DNA from: Bacillus sp. FJAT-27225
GTDB lineage: Bacteria > Bacillota > Bacilli > Bacillales > Cytobacillaceae
Length of the DNA: 64,000 nucleotides
Direction: 5' to 3'
Assembly (NCBI RefSeq): GCF_001685025.1
Contig: NZ_MAYU01000012.1
Coordinates: 792,466 to 856,465, forward strand
Shown: piece after piece, positions 30,296 through 39,104 of the stretch
Numbering within the stretch: the first letter of the stretch is position 1
Layout: each line of letters begins with the position of its first letter
The notes under the pieces: model-generated
The model's input: only the letters and a program-made list of their open reading frames with translations
What the model was told of the DNA's origin: nothing
The model's database searches: none
Program-made: the position numbers and the translations under genes

Positions 30296-31603
30296 TTAAA
30301 ACCGTTTCCGCTTAGACGAGGACGGGATGCCAAGTTGCTCACGGTATTTTGCGACGGTTCGCCTTGAAATGACGAGGCCTTCAGAATCCATTAGCCTGTC
30401 GGCAATATCCTGGTCGGAAATGGGACGCCGTTTATCTTCGTTATTTATATATTCCTTTATAAGTGCTTTTACTTGAGACGAAGAAGCGTTGCTGTCTGCA
30501 ACAGTTTGGATCCCCGACAGGAAGAATAGTTTCAATTCGAAGGTCCCAAATGGGGTGCCGATATATTTTTCACGGACAGTCCGGCTGACCGTAGATTCAT
30601 GAACACCAATTTCATCAGCAACTTCTTTCATGGTTAACGGGCGAAGCTGTCCTTTTCCTTTTTCAAAAAAGACTGTTTGCTTTTCAACAATTTTGGCAGT
30701 GACCTTTAATAATGTTTCGTTGCGCTGCCTGATGCTTCTTGCAAGCCATTGATAATCATTGAACTTTTCATTTAGGAACTTGATAGCCTGCCTGTCACCA
30801 ACTGCACTCAAACTTTGGTATAGGCTGTCATTGAAACCAATACTGGGCACGGTCCCTTCTACTAGTTTGACCGCCCATTTGCCATCTGAATACTCAACAA
30901 CAACATCCGGCACAATGTAAGACGCTTTCTCTGTGAAAAATGGAGCGCCTGGCCTCGGATTAAGCGTTTGAAGCAAGTCTTGGACCTGCTGGATATCATG
31001 CAGGGGAAGCTTTAATTCCTTCGAGATTTGCTTCCATTTTTTATCGGCAAATTCTGTAAAGTAATCGGTTACAATTGTTTTTGCATTTTCCGCATCGTCC
31101 CCCAGCCTATTAAGCTGTAAAAGCAGGCATTCCTGAAGGGATCGTGCACCAATCCCTGCTGGTTCCAGCTTTTGTATTTCATCAAGACACCCCTCAACCA
31201 TGTCCGTTGTTGTCTTGGCGCTGGTTGCAATTTGGTCTATATCTCCGCGAAAATATCCGTTTTCATCCATATTTAATATCAAAAGCTTGAATACTAATCT
31301 TGTAAATTTATTTAGCTCGCCGGGCGGTACTTGGGAAAATAAATGTTCCTCTAAAGTAGGATGCGCCTCCATCGGAAGTCCATTAATATCGTTTTCCTTC
31401 CGCTCGCTCGTGCTTACTCGTTTCTTTCCTCTGTAACGGGCAGTAGTATCTACTTCCATAAGAGGGTTTTCCAGAGCCTTCGCTTCAAGGAAGCTTGACA
31501 GTTCCTGGGTGTTATATTGTAACAGAGCAATCGCTTGGGCCAATTCCTGGGTCAGGGACAATTTTATTTCTTGATGCTGCCATAAGCCGGTATGCATTTC
31601 CAT
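30296..31603 (-). CDS. sigL: RNA polymerase sigma-54 factor (SigL/RpoN)
   Basis: A 435-residue sigma-54. The glutamine-rich region I is at the N-terminus (SLTQELAQAIALLQYNTQELSSFL, about residues 15-40), the core-binding domain spans about 80-300, the HTH TMKEVADEIGVHESTVSRTVREKYIGTPFGTFELKLFF lies near 320-360, and the RpoN box SRRTVAKYRE at about residues 415-424. Sigma-54 serves activator-dependent promoters with -24/-12 elements, in Bacillus mostly for amino acid, acetoin and levan catabolism. I use the ATG at 31603 with GAGGTGGAG upstream. No enhancer-binding activator is in the window. Confidence 0.95.
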   Translation of the reverse strand: MEMHTGLWQHQEIKLSLTQELAQAIALLQYNTQELSSFLEAKALENPLMEVDTTARYRGKKRVSTSERKENDINGLPMEAHPTLEEHLFSQVPPGELNKFTRLVFKLLILNMDENGYFRGDIDQIATSAKTTTDMVEGCLDEIQKLEPAGIGARSLQECLLLQLNRLGDDAENAKTIVTDYFTEFADKKWKQISKELKLPLHDIQQVQDLLQTLNPRPGAPFFTEKASYIVPDVVVEYSDGKWAVKLVEGTVPSIGFNDSLYQSLSAVGDRQAIKFLNEKFNDYQWLARSIRQRNETLLKVTAKIVEKQTVFFEKGKGQLRPLTMKEVADEIGVHESTVSRTVREKYIGTPFGTFELKLFFLSGIQTVADSNASSSQVKALIKEYINNEDKRRPISDQDIADRLMDSEGLVISRRTVAKYREQLGIPSSSKRKRF

Positions 31604-31825
31604 ATATGTCTCCACCTCACACTCCTATTTTACATGAAATTAAAGCACTTGCGTCACTGAAGTGAAAAAGGCTGCAAGAATATGGCGGAAATTTGTCGGC
31701 ATTTTTCAAAAATGCAGAAATGCCGTCCTAAAGAACGATATCCGCGTTCGGTATACAGGACTAAGGACCTGTCTTTTTGGAAACGTCATGATATCAATTG
31801 GCTATCGAATACGGTTCTTGTAAAA

Positions 31826-31854
31826 TTGAAAATAATTGATAATTTTTCCATAAT
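31826..31854 (+). promoter_or_regulatory. SigA-type promoter of the lipase cassette
   Basis: TTGAAA (31826-31831), 17-nt spacer, CATAAT (31849-31854), 45 nt before the lipoprotein start. Confidence 0.6.
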
Positions 31855-31898
31855 TTTAATTCCTGGGTTTGAATCTATGCACTAGGGAGTCGACTGTA

Positions 31899-32585
31899 TT
31901 GAATAAAATGATTGCGCTTGTGATATGTATTTTTTTATCAGTAGGGGTGAGTGGCTGCATGAAAGTGTCTGCCGAAGAAGAAATGCTTCAACATATGGAG
32001 GAAAAATACAACGAAGAGTTTGAAATCATTAGCAAGGATACCCAGGCCTGGTCTGCGGGCTATGCGGAAATGAGGGTGAGGTCTAGTAAATTTCCTGACG
32101 CATCGATTATCGTCCGCAAGACAAAAGAAACCGGGACGATTTCCGATAACTATGTTGATTATTTAATGAAAAAACCGATTGAAGAAGAGTTCCAGGCGAT
32201 TCTTTCGCAAGTTTATGACAACTTTAAGGTCATCTACCTATCCGGTGGAACGACTTTGCCGGAAAAAGCAAAGCCAGGTATGACTGTTTCCGAGTACTCA
32301 GAGGTAAAAAATTTACCAATGACCGTTCAAATCGCTGTTGAACAAGATCCGGCAAATAAAGATGAACTAGTGGAGAAACTGCGCGCCCTGCTGGAAGAGA
32401 AACAATATAGAAGCGAATTGTATATTTTTTATATGCTGGATGGAAAACTGGCGGAATTGGATGATTCGACTGCCAATGAACTATTCAACGGTGCAACCGG
32501 CAAGAATTGGGCGAGTCTTAGAGGCGACTTTTCCATGGATCGGAACTATCAATTCCGGACGGCCAGGTGGAGGGAATTGCAGTGA
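31899..32585 (+). CDS. Lipoprotein upstream of the lipase, possible immunity protein
   Basis: A 228-residue predicted lipoprotein: a hydrophobic N-terminal segment followed by the lipobox VSGC with Cys20, then a polar domain of about 205 residues with no family I can name. I use the TTG start at 31899, 9 nt after GGGAG. Its stop codon overlaps the GTG start of the lipase gene by 4 nt, so the two are translationally coupled. In the staphylococcal type VII lipase TslA system a surface lipoprotein (TilA) neutralises the lipase; the position and coupling here suggest a similar role, but this is inference and the lipoprotein shows no similarity I can see. Confidence 0.8.
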   Translation: MNKMIALVICIFLSVGVSGCMKVSAEEEMLQHMEEKYNEEFEIISKDTQAWSAGYAEMRVRSSKFPDASIIVRKTKETGTISDNYVDYLMKKPIEEEFQAILSQVYDNFKVIYLSGGTTLPEKAKPGMTVSEYSEVKNLPMTVQIAVEQDPANKDELVEKLRALLEEKQYRSELYIFYMLDGKLAELDDSTANELFNGATGKNWASLRGDFSMDRNYQFRTARWRELQ

Positions 32586-34195
32586 ATACTCTCGACCCCA
32601 ATCTACAGGAGCATGCCAATGAAGCCGCGCTATTGAATGTTATCATGTATTTGAATATTGAGGATGTTGGCGTTAAAGACGGCGAGTATATGTCTGATAT
32701 CATTGTAAAATTAGGCGACATTTACGATGCTCCCGGTGGATTCGATGCCTATATGGCCAACCACCCTTCTGGAAGCGAGGCTGAATATCAGGAACGGCAA
32801 CGTCAGTATCAGCTGCTGGCCAATGCCAGCAGCCAAAACGAGCACTTCAGTAATTTAATGATTGATAATCAGAGCCTTTTAATGGATAACCCGCCCTATG
32901 AAAACGGGGGGTTAAATGCAACGACTTTTATTGACCAGGATGGCAACGTAACGTTCGTTTACAGAGGAACTGGCGGCGGCGAATGGCTTGACAATGGGAC
33001 GGGGCTTGGCGGTTCAGTTGTGGCGACCGAGCAGCAAAAAGAAGCACAGGAGTATTTTGACAGAGTCATTGAAGCAAACGGCTGGGATAAGAGCACCCCA
33101 ATCATCGACATAACCGGCCATTCAAAGGGCGGAAACAAAATTCAATTTGTTACGATGACTTCGGAATACTCGCATTTGATACGGCACGGTTTTTCTTTTG
33201 ATGGGCAAGGTATGTCCCCTGAAGCGATCGCCTGGTTGAGGTCGGCGCTGGGTGAGGAAGAATTTAATGATCGCCGGAATAAACTGTACTCGATTGCTGC
33301 TGATAATGACTATGTAAATATTTTGGGCACCCGCATCGTTCCAGAAGACCATATTATTTATATGGAATCCTTATTAACGAAAAAGGCGTGGCATTTTCCT
33401 GATAGTTACTTGACGATGGATGGCCGCTTTACTGACTTTGCTTCTCAAGGGAATTACTCCACCTACCTCGAGGGCCTTTCCACTCTTATTATGAAACTGC
33501 CTTCGCCTATCCGAAATGTTATTACCGAAGGCGGAATGGGATTTGCCCATATCGCTATGAGCAAAGGTACGGCATTGGTGAATGGCGGGAGTATATCGTG
33601 GGCAGAGATGCTGGGCACTATCCCATTAGCCTTGCAGTTAATACCAGGATCAACGATTCAATTTATTGGTGCTAAATTCGGAATGGATCTTGAAGTGGTT
33701 TCCTCGATTGTGACAGCCGTTGTCATGCTGGCCTATGCCCCATCCACATTTTGGGCATTTGGTGCAGGTGCTGCCATAGACTTTATCCTGAGAACAATTG
33801 ATGATCTTAAAGTACTTCATAAAGTCGCGAGAAACGTTGTTGTTCTTTCAGTAACCGCTTTTCTTGAAACCGCTGTCGGCCACCTGCAATCCTGGATTAA
33901 CAGCTTTTTGAATCCGGGACTTAGAGCCGATGCAGCCAGTCCAATGATTCGGGTTAACACCGCTAAACTCCGCTCCTACTCGCAGCGATTGAAAAGCATT
34001 AACAACCGGATCAGCAGCCTGGACCGGCGGATGGATTCGCTTTATTTCAAAGTTGGGCTTCTTGATATACTAAGCCTTATGCAGGCTGATCTCCTAACGA
34101 GCGAAAACAGGAGGCTTGCGAGATGCATTGATTACCTGGAGGACACGGCCGACTCCTTCGAACGGGCCGAGCGGAATATCCTGACCAGTCTATAA
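32582..34195 (+). CDS. Lipase/alpha-beta hydrolase with C-terminal type VII secretion-like helical domain
   Basis: A 537-residue protein. The N-terminal half is a DUF2974/Mbeg1-like alpha/beta hydrolase with TFVYRGTGGGEWLDN near 124-138, the nucleophile elbow ITGHSKGGNK (Ser181), and candidate Asp and His in AADNDYVN and PEDHIIY. A hydrophobic stretch (about 350-425) follows. The last ~90 residues form an LXG/WXG100-like helical pair (IRVNTAKLRSYSQRLKSINN, then RISSLDRRMDSLYFKVG). No signal peptide. This lipase-first, helical-targeting-domain-last order is that of reverse-arrangement T7SS lipase toxins such as TslA. The GTG at 32582 is 7 nt after GGTGGAGGG. A small helical protein follows 15 nt later. 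Confidence 0.8.
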   Translation: MNTLDPNLQEHANEAALLNVIMYLNIEDVGVKDGEYMSDIIVKLGDIYDAPGGFDAYMANHPSGSEAEYQERQRQYQLLANASSQNEHFSNLMIDNQSLLMDNPPYENGGLNATTFIDQDGNVTFVYRGTGGGEWLDNGTGLGGSVVATEQQKEAQEYFDRVIEANGWDKSTPIIDITGHSKGGNKIQFVTMTSEYSHLIRHGFSFDGQGMSPEAIAWLRSALGEEEFNDRRNKLYSIAADNDYVNILGTRIVPEDHIIYMESLLTKKAWHFPDSYLTMDGRFTDFASQGNYSTYLEGLSTLIMKLPSPIRNVITEGGMGFAHIAMSKGTALVNGGSISWAEMLGTIPLALQLIPGSTIQFIGAKFGMDLEVVSSIVTAVVMLAYAPSTFWAFGAGAAIDFILRTIDDLKVLHKVARNVVVLSVTAFLETAVGHLQSWINSFLNPGLRADAASPMIRVNTAKLRSYSQRLKSINNRISSLDRRMDSLYFKVGLLDILSLMQADLLTSENRRLARCIDYLEDTADSFERAERNILTSL

Positions 34196-34210
34196 ATTGG
34201 AGGACACAGT

Positions 34211-34423
34211 ATGAGTTCAAGTGCTCAACAGGAACTGTATCTGATTAAACGAGAGCTGCAAACCATCATCAACGAGCTGGAGCAGATTGCCGGCGAGATT
34301 GGCCATGAATTTGAAGGAATCGGCAGCGAACAATGTGCCTCGGCCATTCATCGAGTTGCGGACCAATATAGGAATGTTAAAAGGAAATTAGGTAGTGTGG
34401 ATGTGACGAATGTGAAGGAATAA
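34211..34423 (+). CDS. Small helical WXG100/DUF5082-like partner protein
   Basis: A 70-residue protein predicted to be a helical hairpin: LYLIKRELQTIINELEQIAGEIGHEFEGIGSEQCASAIHRVADQYRNVKRKLG. The mid-helix turn with Gly and polar residues and the short length are typical of WXG100-like or T7SS accessory (Lap/Tla-type) proteins, which pair with the helical domain of LXG effectors before secretion. It lies 15 nt after the lipase gene with a clear GGAGG site and is followed by a terminator, so it closes a three-gene operon. The assignment to T7SS rests on context and fold, not on a recognised signature. Confidence 0.72.
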   Translation: MSSSAQQELYLIKRELQTIINELEQIAGEIGHEFEGIGSEQCASAIHRVADQYRNVKRKLGSVDVTNVKE

Positions 34424-34454
34424 GGAAGCAGGGGATGGTTCCCTGCTTCTTTTT
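34424..34454 (+). terminator. Terminator of the lipase cassette
   Basis: GAAGCAGGG/CCCTGCTTC stem with a 7-nt loop followed by TTTTTTG, directly after the stop codon. Confidence 0.85.
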
Positions 34455-34489
34455 TGAAAAATCAAATCCTTCCGGAAAAATAAAAAGCC

Positions 34490-34521
34490 CCAGTGTCTGT
34501 TGTTTACAACAAACATTGGGA
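34490..34521 (-). terminator. Terminator of tRNA-Arg
   Basis: Stem of about 11 pairs (CCCAATGTTTGTTG against CAACAGACACTGGG) followed on the minus strand by CTTTTTATTTTTCC. Confidence 0.8.
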
Positions 34522-34529
34522 CTTTGGTA

Positions 34530-34601
34530 CGCCCTCGTCAGGACTCGAACCCGAATTTCAAGAACCGGAATCTTGCGTGCTATCCGTTGCACCACGAGGG
34601 C
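34530..34601 (-). tRNA. tRNA-Arg (anticodon CCG)
   Basis: A 72-nt cloverleaf without encoded CCA: acceptor GCCCTCG/CGAGGGC, D-arm with GCAACGGATAGC, anticodon arm CAAGA-TTCCGGT-TCTTG giving anticodon CCG for the CGG codon, and T-arm with GGTTCGAGTCC. A single tRNA with its own terminator near clpP, as with trnQ-Arg in B. subtilis. Confidence 0.95.
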
Positions 34602-34782
34602 ATGTATTTGGTGAAGACCTATCTAATAATAACGAAATCAATTGTCATTGTCAATGGTAAAACACCAAAAGGGAGTTGCCAATTTCATCTTTCCTCCCAA
34701 GTTTGAATGCAAAAAACTTGTAGACTCGGCTAATTGCGGTCATTATTAAAGAAATATGATTGTTGAGAAAGTGGGAAGTGAA

Positions 34783-35355
34783 ATGGAGAGGCCGAAACGG
34801 AAATCCCGAAACAAGAAAAAAATCCTGCTGGCTGTGTTCGCTACATTACTTGTCCTTTTCGGCGCCGGCCTGCTCGTTTCTGATTTCCTAACCCCTAAAT
34901 CGAAAGTCAAAGTTAAAACAGATGAGTCTATTAGCACACTTGGTCAAGAGGGTGCTGGTTCGGATGGTGCTTCCGCCTATTTGATTGTTGATACGCTGTC
35001 TCCGGCAGAACTGGAGAAAGAGCTGCCCAGTACGATGAGGGAAACAACCATGCAAAACAATATCCATTTCATGAGCCACCAAAAGGTCAGGGCTGATGAC
35101 AAATGGGGTTCGGTGCCGTTGACAGAACAGCGGGTTGACAGACTCCTGGCTATTCTCGAGGCCAAAAAGTTCAAGCACGAGGCTCTTTATTTGGATATCC
35201 TGACAAGATGGAAAGAAGGCGATTTTAGCAGGGTTGATAAGGACCATAACGCCATCTGGGATTTGCTGGGCGGGACGGTTGGAAAGGCGTACGGTATCCT
35301 TTCTGCCGAAGAGGAAAAGAAGTATATTGAGAAATATTATGACACAGGGAACTAA
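34783..35355 (+). CDS. Membrane-anchored protein of unknown function (DUF6241-like)
   Basis: A 190-residue protein with a very basic N-terminus (MERPKRKSRNKKK), one hydrophobic segment (ILLAVFATLLVLFGAGLLVSDFL) and an extracytoplasmic domain of about 155 residues containing ELPSTMRETTMQNNIHFMSHQKVRADDKWGS and a C-terminal DHNAIWDLLGGTVGKAYGILSAEEEKKYI. This resembles the DUF6241 family found in Bacilli, whose function is unknown. I prefer the ATG at 34783, preceded by GTGGGAAG, over the ATG at 34756, which has no site. It stands alone upstream of clpP. Confidence 0.7.
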   Translation: MERPKRKSRNKKKILLAVFATLLVLFGAGLLVSDFLTPKSKVKVKTDESISTLGQEGAGSDGASAYLIVDTLSPAELEKELPSTMRETTMQNNIHFMSHQKVRADDKWGSVPLTEQRVDRLLAILEAKKFKHEALYLDILTRWKEGDFSRVDKDHNAIWDLLGGTVGKAYGILSAEEEKKYIEKYYDTGN

Positions 35356-35478
35356 TCCGTAAAGCGTTGGGTTTAAAATGGAAAAGTTCCCCTTTCTTGT
35401 TTAAATTCGTCCCGTTTGGGTAAGATGGAAGACATGGAAATTGTCGAACGAAATACAGCTTGACCATTGAGCGGTTTG

Positions 35479-35508
35479 TTTGACCTTAATTGACCATTAT
35501 TGTATGAT
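35479..35508 (+). promoter_or_regulatory. clpP promoter with CtsR operator
   Basis: -35 TTGACC at 35480-35485, 17-nt spacer, -10 TATGAT at 35503-35508. A CtsR heptad direct repeat TTTGACC-TTA-ATTGACC at 35479-35495 covers the -35 and spacer, one base off the consensus (reverse complement of GGTCAAA-N3-GGTCAAA). This predicts heat-inducible, CtsR-repressed expression. Confidence 0.85.
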
Positions 35509-35543
35509 ACATACATAACGTATACAAAAGGGAGGATTTCTAA

Positions 35544-36155
35544 ATGAATTTGATTCCTACAGTTATCGAACAAACGAATCGTGGCGAAAGAGCATACGAT
35601 ATTTATTCCCGCCTTTTAAAAGACCGGATTATCATGCTGGGAAGCGCAATTGATGATAACGTCGCAAATTCAATTGTTGCACAGCTTTTGTTTCTAGAAG
35701 CCGAAAACCCTGAAAAGGATATCACTGTTTACATCAACAGCCCCGGAGGCAGCATTACATCCGGTATGGCGATTTTTGACACAATGCAGTACATCCGTCC
35801 AAGCGTTTCAACAGTATGTATCGGAATGGCTGCATCGATGGGAGCATTCCTGCTTGCTGCTGGTGAAAAAGGTAAGCGTTACGCCCTGCCGAACGCTGAG
35901 GTCATGATCCATCAGCCACTGGGCGGCGCACAAGGCCAGGCAACTGAAATCGAAATTGCTGCCAAGCGCATTCTATTCCTCCGCGACAAGCTGAACAATA
36001 TCCTCTCTGAACGTACCGGCCAGCCGCTTGAAGTAATCGCAAGGGACACAGACCGTGATAACTTCATGACAGCCGACCGTGCGAAAGAATATGGACTCGT
36101 TGACCATATTATTTCAAGAAACGTACTCGAGGAAAAGAAAAAGGACGATAAATAA
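35544..36155 (+). CDS. clpP: ATP-dependent Clp protease proteolytic subunit
   Basis: A 203-residue serine peptidase that forms the tetradecameric chamber of ClpXP, ClpCP and ClpEP. Catalytic Ser98 is in [13 protein letters not shown], His123 in VMIHQPLGG and the Asp is near residue 172 in the [21 protein letters not shown] block. It degrades SsrA-tagged proteins, which links it to ssrA/smpB in this window. GGGAGG precedes the ATG; a CtsR-box promoter lies upstream and a terminator follows, so it is monocistronic. Confidence 0.98.
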   Translation: MNLIPTVIEQTNRGERAYDIYSRLLKDRIIMLGSAIDDNVANSIVAQLLFLEAENPEKDITVYINSPGGSITSGMAIFDTMQYIRPSVSTVCIGMAASMGAFLLAAGEKGKRYALPNAEVMIHQPLGGAQGQATEIEIAAKRILFLRDKLNNILSERTGQPLEVIARDTDRDNFMTADRAKEYGLVDHIISRNVLEEKKKDDK

Positions 36156-36168
36156 GTTAACGCATTTC

Positions 36169-36197
36169 GGACCGCTCCCATGAAAGAGCGGTCCTTT
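36169..36197 (+). terminator. Terminator of clpP
   Basis: GGACCGCTC/GAGCGGTCC perfect stem, 8-nt loop, followed by TTTGCTTT. Confidence 0.85.
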
Positions 36198-36291
36198 GCT
36201 TTGTCCAGCTCTTTCTCCTTCTCAAGAAAGGAACTATTTTTCATAAACATTTAGCTTTAAATAAAAAGTGAGTTTTGTGTTCTCAATTAGT

Positions 36292-36530
36292 TATGAGTCC
36301 ATTTGCATCATATATGAGCCGTTTTGCCCCATTTATGAGCCTCATATGAGCCGATTCCGCACCGATATGAGCATTTAGACATTTACTGGAAAACCAGTGG
36401 CGCCAACTCTCTATACTTATGAGCCGTTTTGCCCCACTTACGAGCCTCATATGAGCCGATTCCGCACCGATATGAGCATTTAGACATTTACTGGAAAACC
36501 AGATGCGCCAACTCTCTGTACTTATGCACC
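36292..36530. repeat. Composite 21/52/105-nt repeat, locus E
   Basis: TATGAG (or TACGAG/TATGCA) words start at 36292, 36313, 36334, 36345, 36366, 36418, 36439, 36450, 36471 and 36523, i.e. spaced 21, 21, 11, 21, 52, 21, 11, 21 and 52 nt. The block 36313-36417 is repeated at 36418-36522 (period 105) with few differences. It sits between the convergent terminators of clpP and crh. The minus-strand open frame across it is only the repeat. Confidence 0.85.
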
Positions 36531-36546
36531 ACGTTTTGAGCTCCAA

Positions 36547-36583
36547 TAAAAAAAGCGGATTCACCCAACAGGCGAATCCGCTT
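36547..36583 (-). terminator. Terminator of crh
   Basis: AAGCGGATTC/GAATCCGCTT perfect stem with an 11-nt loop, followed on the minus strand by TTTTTTTATT. Confidence 0.88.
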
Positions 36584-36600
36584 ACAGTTTTTTGAAGAAA

Positions 36601-36855
36601 TTAGTCCTTTTCTACAAAAGTTGCTAAAGCTTTGACGGCTTCTTCCGCGTCATGGCCATCTGCCTGGATGCCGATGACAGCGCCAGTGCTGACTGCAAGG
36701 CTCATTAGGCCCATGATGCTTTTCGCGTTTACTTTTTTGCCGTCTTTTAATAGAAAAATTTCTGATGAAAAACGATTTGCCTCCTGTACGAATTGAGCTG
36801 CCGGCCGCGCCTGGAGACCGGTTTTCAATTTTACTTCAACTTGTTTCTCTACCAT
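36601..36855 (-). CDS. crh: HPr-like catabolite repression protein Crh
   Basis: An 84-residue HPr paralogue. The active-site histidine of HPr is replaced by Gln15 in TGLQARPAAQF, while the regulatory Ser46 is kept in NAKSIMGLMSL, which is the diagnostic combination for Crh. HPrK/P phosphorylates Ser46 and Crh-P then acts as a corepressor with CcpA; it cannot serve in PTS sugar transport. The HprK gene is in the same window at 56363. GGAGG precedes the start at 36855. It is the last gene of the yvcI-rapZ-yvcK-whiA-crh cluster. Confidence 0.95.
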   Translation of the reverse strand: MVEKQVEVKLKTGLQARPAAQFVQEANRFSSEIFLLKDGKKVNAKSIMGLMSLAVSTGAVIGIQADGHDAEEAVKALATFVEKD

Positions 36856-37025
36856 ACGTATTCCTCCTCATTTTTTTTTCGTACAGATAAATTATTCTGC
36901 CGTACATTCGTATAATATGCCTGTCTCTGCTTCCGGTCTCACCCTTGGCTGGAGCGGCCTCTACCAACACCACGTAATGGGTCTGATTCCTTATGCCGAG
37001 TTCTAACAAAGTCTTTAAACTTATT

Positions 37026-37982
37026 TTACCCCTTCACTTTAGGAACCATTTCCCCAGCACGCAACTTTTCGGCTATTTCGTCAATTTTACGAAGACGATG
37101 GTTGATGCCTGATTTGCTGATTGCCCCTCCAGACACCATCTCACCCAATTCCTTCAGAGTAACATCTTGATAGGCGACACGCAATTCTGCAATCTCCCTC
37201 AGTTTTCCCGGAAGGATTTCCAGGCCGACTGTCCTGTCGATAAAGCGGATATTTTCCACTTGCCTTAAGGAAGCACCGATCGTCTTATTCAGGTTGGCCG
37301 TCTCGCAATTGACGAGACGATTGACTGAATTTCGCATATCCCTTACTATCCGGACATCCTCAAACCTCAATAGTGCGTTGTGGGCACCAATGATATTCAG
37401 GAATTCAGTAATCTTTTCGGCTTCTTTCAAGTAGGTAATATAGCCTTTTTTGCGCTCATGCGTCTTGCTATTTAACCCGAAGGTATTCATTAATTCACAG
37501 AGAGAATCGTTATGCTCCTTGTACATTGAGTAGATTTCAAAATGGTAGGACGAGGTCTCTGGATTATTAACTGAGCCCCCTGCCAAAAACGCCCCGCGCA
37601 AATAAGAACGCCTGCAGCATTTTGTTTTAATCAGGTCAGGTGATATTGCATGATTGATTATAAAACCCTCACCAATGATTTTTAAATCTTCCAGGATTTC
37701 CTTTGCTTCACGGGCAAGCCGGACAATATACACATTGTTCTTCTTCAGCTTCATTTTCTTTCTGACTAGAAGTTCAACTTCAGTTTGATAATTCTTTTTA
37801 ATCAGAATATAAATCCTTCTGGCAATTGCGGCATTTTCCGTTTGGACATCGACCACGAGCTTCCGGTTTGAGAATGAAAGGGATCCATTCATCCGAATCA
37901 AGGCGGAAAGCTCTGCCTTTTGGCAGCAAGGCTTCGCTTCAATATTGGTCAGTTCTTTTTTTGTTTCTGAAGCAAAAGACAT
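37026..37982 (-). CDS. whiA: DNA-binding protein WhiA
   Basis: A 318-residue WhiA: an N-terminal LAGLIDADG-homing-endonuclease-like domain (about 1-220, including [30 protein letters not shown]) and a C-terminal HTH (about 265-310, [30 protein letters not shown]). In Bacillus WhiA affects cell division and chromosome segregation; in actinomycetes it is a sporulation regulator. The ATG at 37982 follows GGAGGTGAGGAA; the frame to 38015 has no site. Order yvcK-whiA-crh is conserved. Confidence 0.96.
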   Translation of the reverse strand: MSFASETKKELTNIEAKPCCQKAELSALIRMNGSLSFSNRKLVVDVQTENAAIARRIYILIKKNYQTEVELLVRKKMKLKKNNVYIVRLAREAKEILEDLKIIGEGFIINHAISPDLIKTKCCRRSYLRGAFLAGGSVNNPETSSYHFEIYSMYKEHNDSLCELMNTFGLNSKTHERKKGYITYLKEAEKITEFLNIIGAHNALLRFEDVRIVRDMRNSVNRLVNCETANLNKTIGASLRQVENIRFIDRTVGLEILPGKLREIAELRVAYQDVTLKELGEMVSGGAISKSGINHRLRKIDEIAEKLRAGEMVPKVKG

Positions 37983-38135
37983 TTCCTCACCTCCAGGCCA
38001 GACAAACGTTTGCATGGCTATTAATGTTTGTACGGATGGAAACCGGTTTGGTTTCGCCTGTCACTCTTTTTTAATACTTTTTTCGTTTTGCCTGTCCATA
38101 TGTCATTCATACAGTGAAATCTCATAAAGTTATGT

Positions 38136-39104
38136 CTAGTTTTTTTCTTCATTCAGCATTGAATACAAAATCGATGCGACCTTTTTTGTATCATGCCTGA
38201 GCGCTGTCCCGTCCTGGACCGCTATTTCAGCAAAAACAACCTCAACGCCAAGACCCCGGAGCGCTTCTGTATCATATTTGACAGGATGTGCCAGCTCTTC
38301 CTTGTAGCGAAGCTGAATGTCCTCATCAATTTCCTCATTGTTGACCAGAATCGTATCAATGAACGCACAATCCATATGGTCATATATCGCCCTAACATGA
38401 TCGCTCGCGGTATAGCCGAAGGTTTCGCCCGCCTGTGTCATTAAATTACAAATATATACCTTTCGCGCTTTCGCTTTGCAGACAGCATCCCCAAGTTCTT
38501 TTACGAGCAGGTTTGGCAAGATGCTTGTATACAGGCTGCCTGGGCCGATAATAATCATATCAGCCTGTTTGATCGCCTGCAGTGTTTCAGGAAGAGGCTT
38601 GATTCGCTCAGGGGTCAGGTAGACCCGTTTAATTTTTTTGCCCGAATAGGGGATTTTCGATTCCCCTGATACAACTGTGCCATCCTCCATTTCAGCATGG
38701 AGGACAACGCTCCTGGCCGCCGCGGGGAGCACTTTTCCCCGAACATTCAGGACCTTGCTCATTTCTTGAATCGCATGAGTGAAATTGCCTGTTATGGAAG
38801 CCATTGCTGCAAGAATCAAGTTCCCCAGCGAATGGCCTGAAAGTTCATTTGAAGTGGCAAACCGGTGCTGGAACATTTCCTCCACAAGGGGTTCTACATC
38901 GGATAAGGCAGCAAGGACGTTCCTAACATCGCCAGGAGGCGGAATATTGAGGTCCTCACGCAGCCTGCCTGAGCTGCCGCCGTCATCCGCGACGGTCACA
39001 ATTGCTGTGATATCGACTGGATATTTCTTTAACCCTCTCAGGAGGACAGGTAAGCCAGTTCCGCCGCCAATGATGACGACCCTCGGAAGTCCTGTCTTGG
39101 TCAT
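38136..39104 (-). CDS. yvcK: Gluconeogenesis/morphogenesis factor YvcK
   Basis: A 322-residue protein of the CofD-like YvcK/YbhK family. It begins [43 protein letters not shown], followed by [13 protein letters not shown] and later [18 protein letters not shown], and is known to bind UDP-GlcNAc-type ligands. It is required for growth on gluconeogenic carbon sources and for correct PBP1 localisation in B. subtilis. Its start overlaps the rapZ stop by 4 nt (ATGA). Part of the rapZ-yvcK-whiA-crh operon. Confidence 0.95.
   Translation of the reverse strand: MTKTGLPRVVIIGGGTGLPVLLRGLKKYPVDITAIVTVADDGGSSGRLREDLNIPPPGDVRNVLAALSDVEPLVEEMFQHRFATSNELSGHSLGNLILAAMASITGNFTHAIQEMSKVLNVRGKVLPAAARSVVLHAEMEDGTVVSGESKIPYSGKKIKRVYLTPERIKPLPETLQAIKQADMIIIGPGSLYTSILPNLLVKELGDAVCKAKARKVYICNLMTQAGETFGYTASDHVRAIYDHMDCAFIDTILVNNEEIDEDIQLRYKEELAHPVKYDTEALRGLGVEVVFAEIAVQDGTALRHDTKKVASILYSMLNEEKN

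Noticed and set aside
36283..36564. A 93-codon minus-strand open frame
   Set aside because: It is the translation of the locus E repeat (period 105, a multiple of three), with no ribosome binding site and overlapping the crh terminator.
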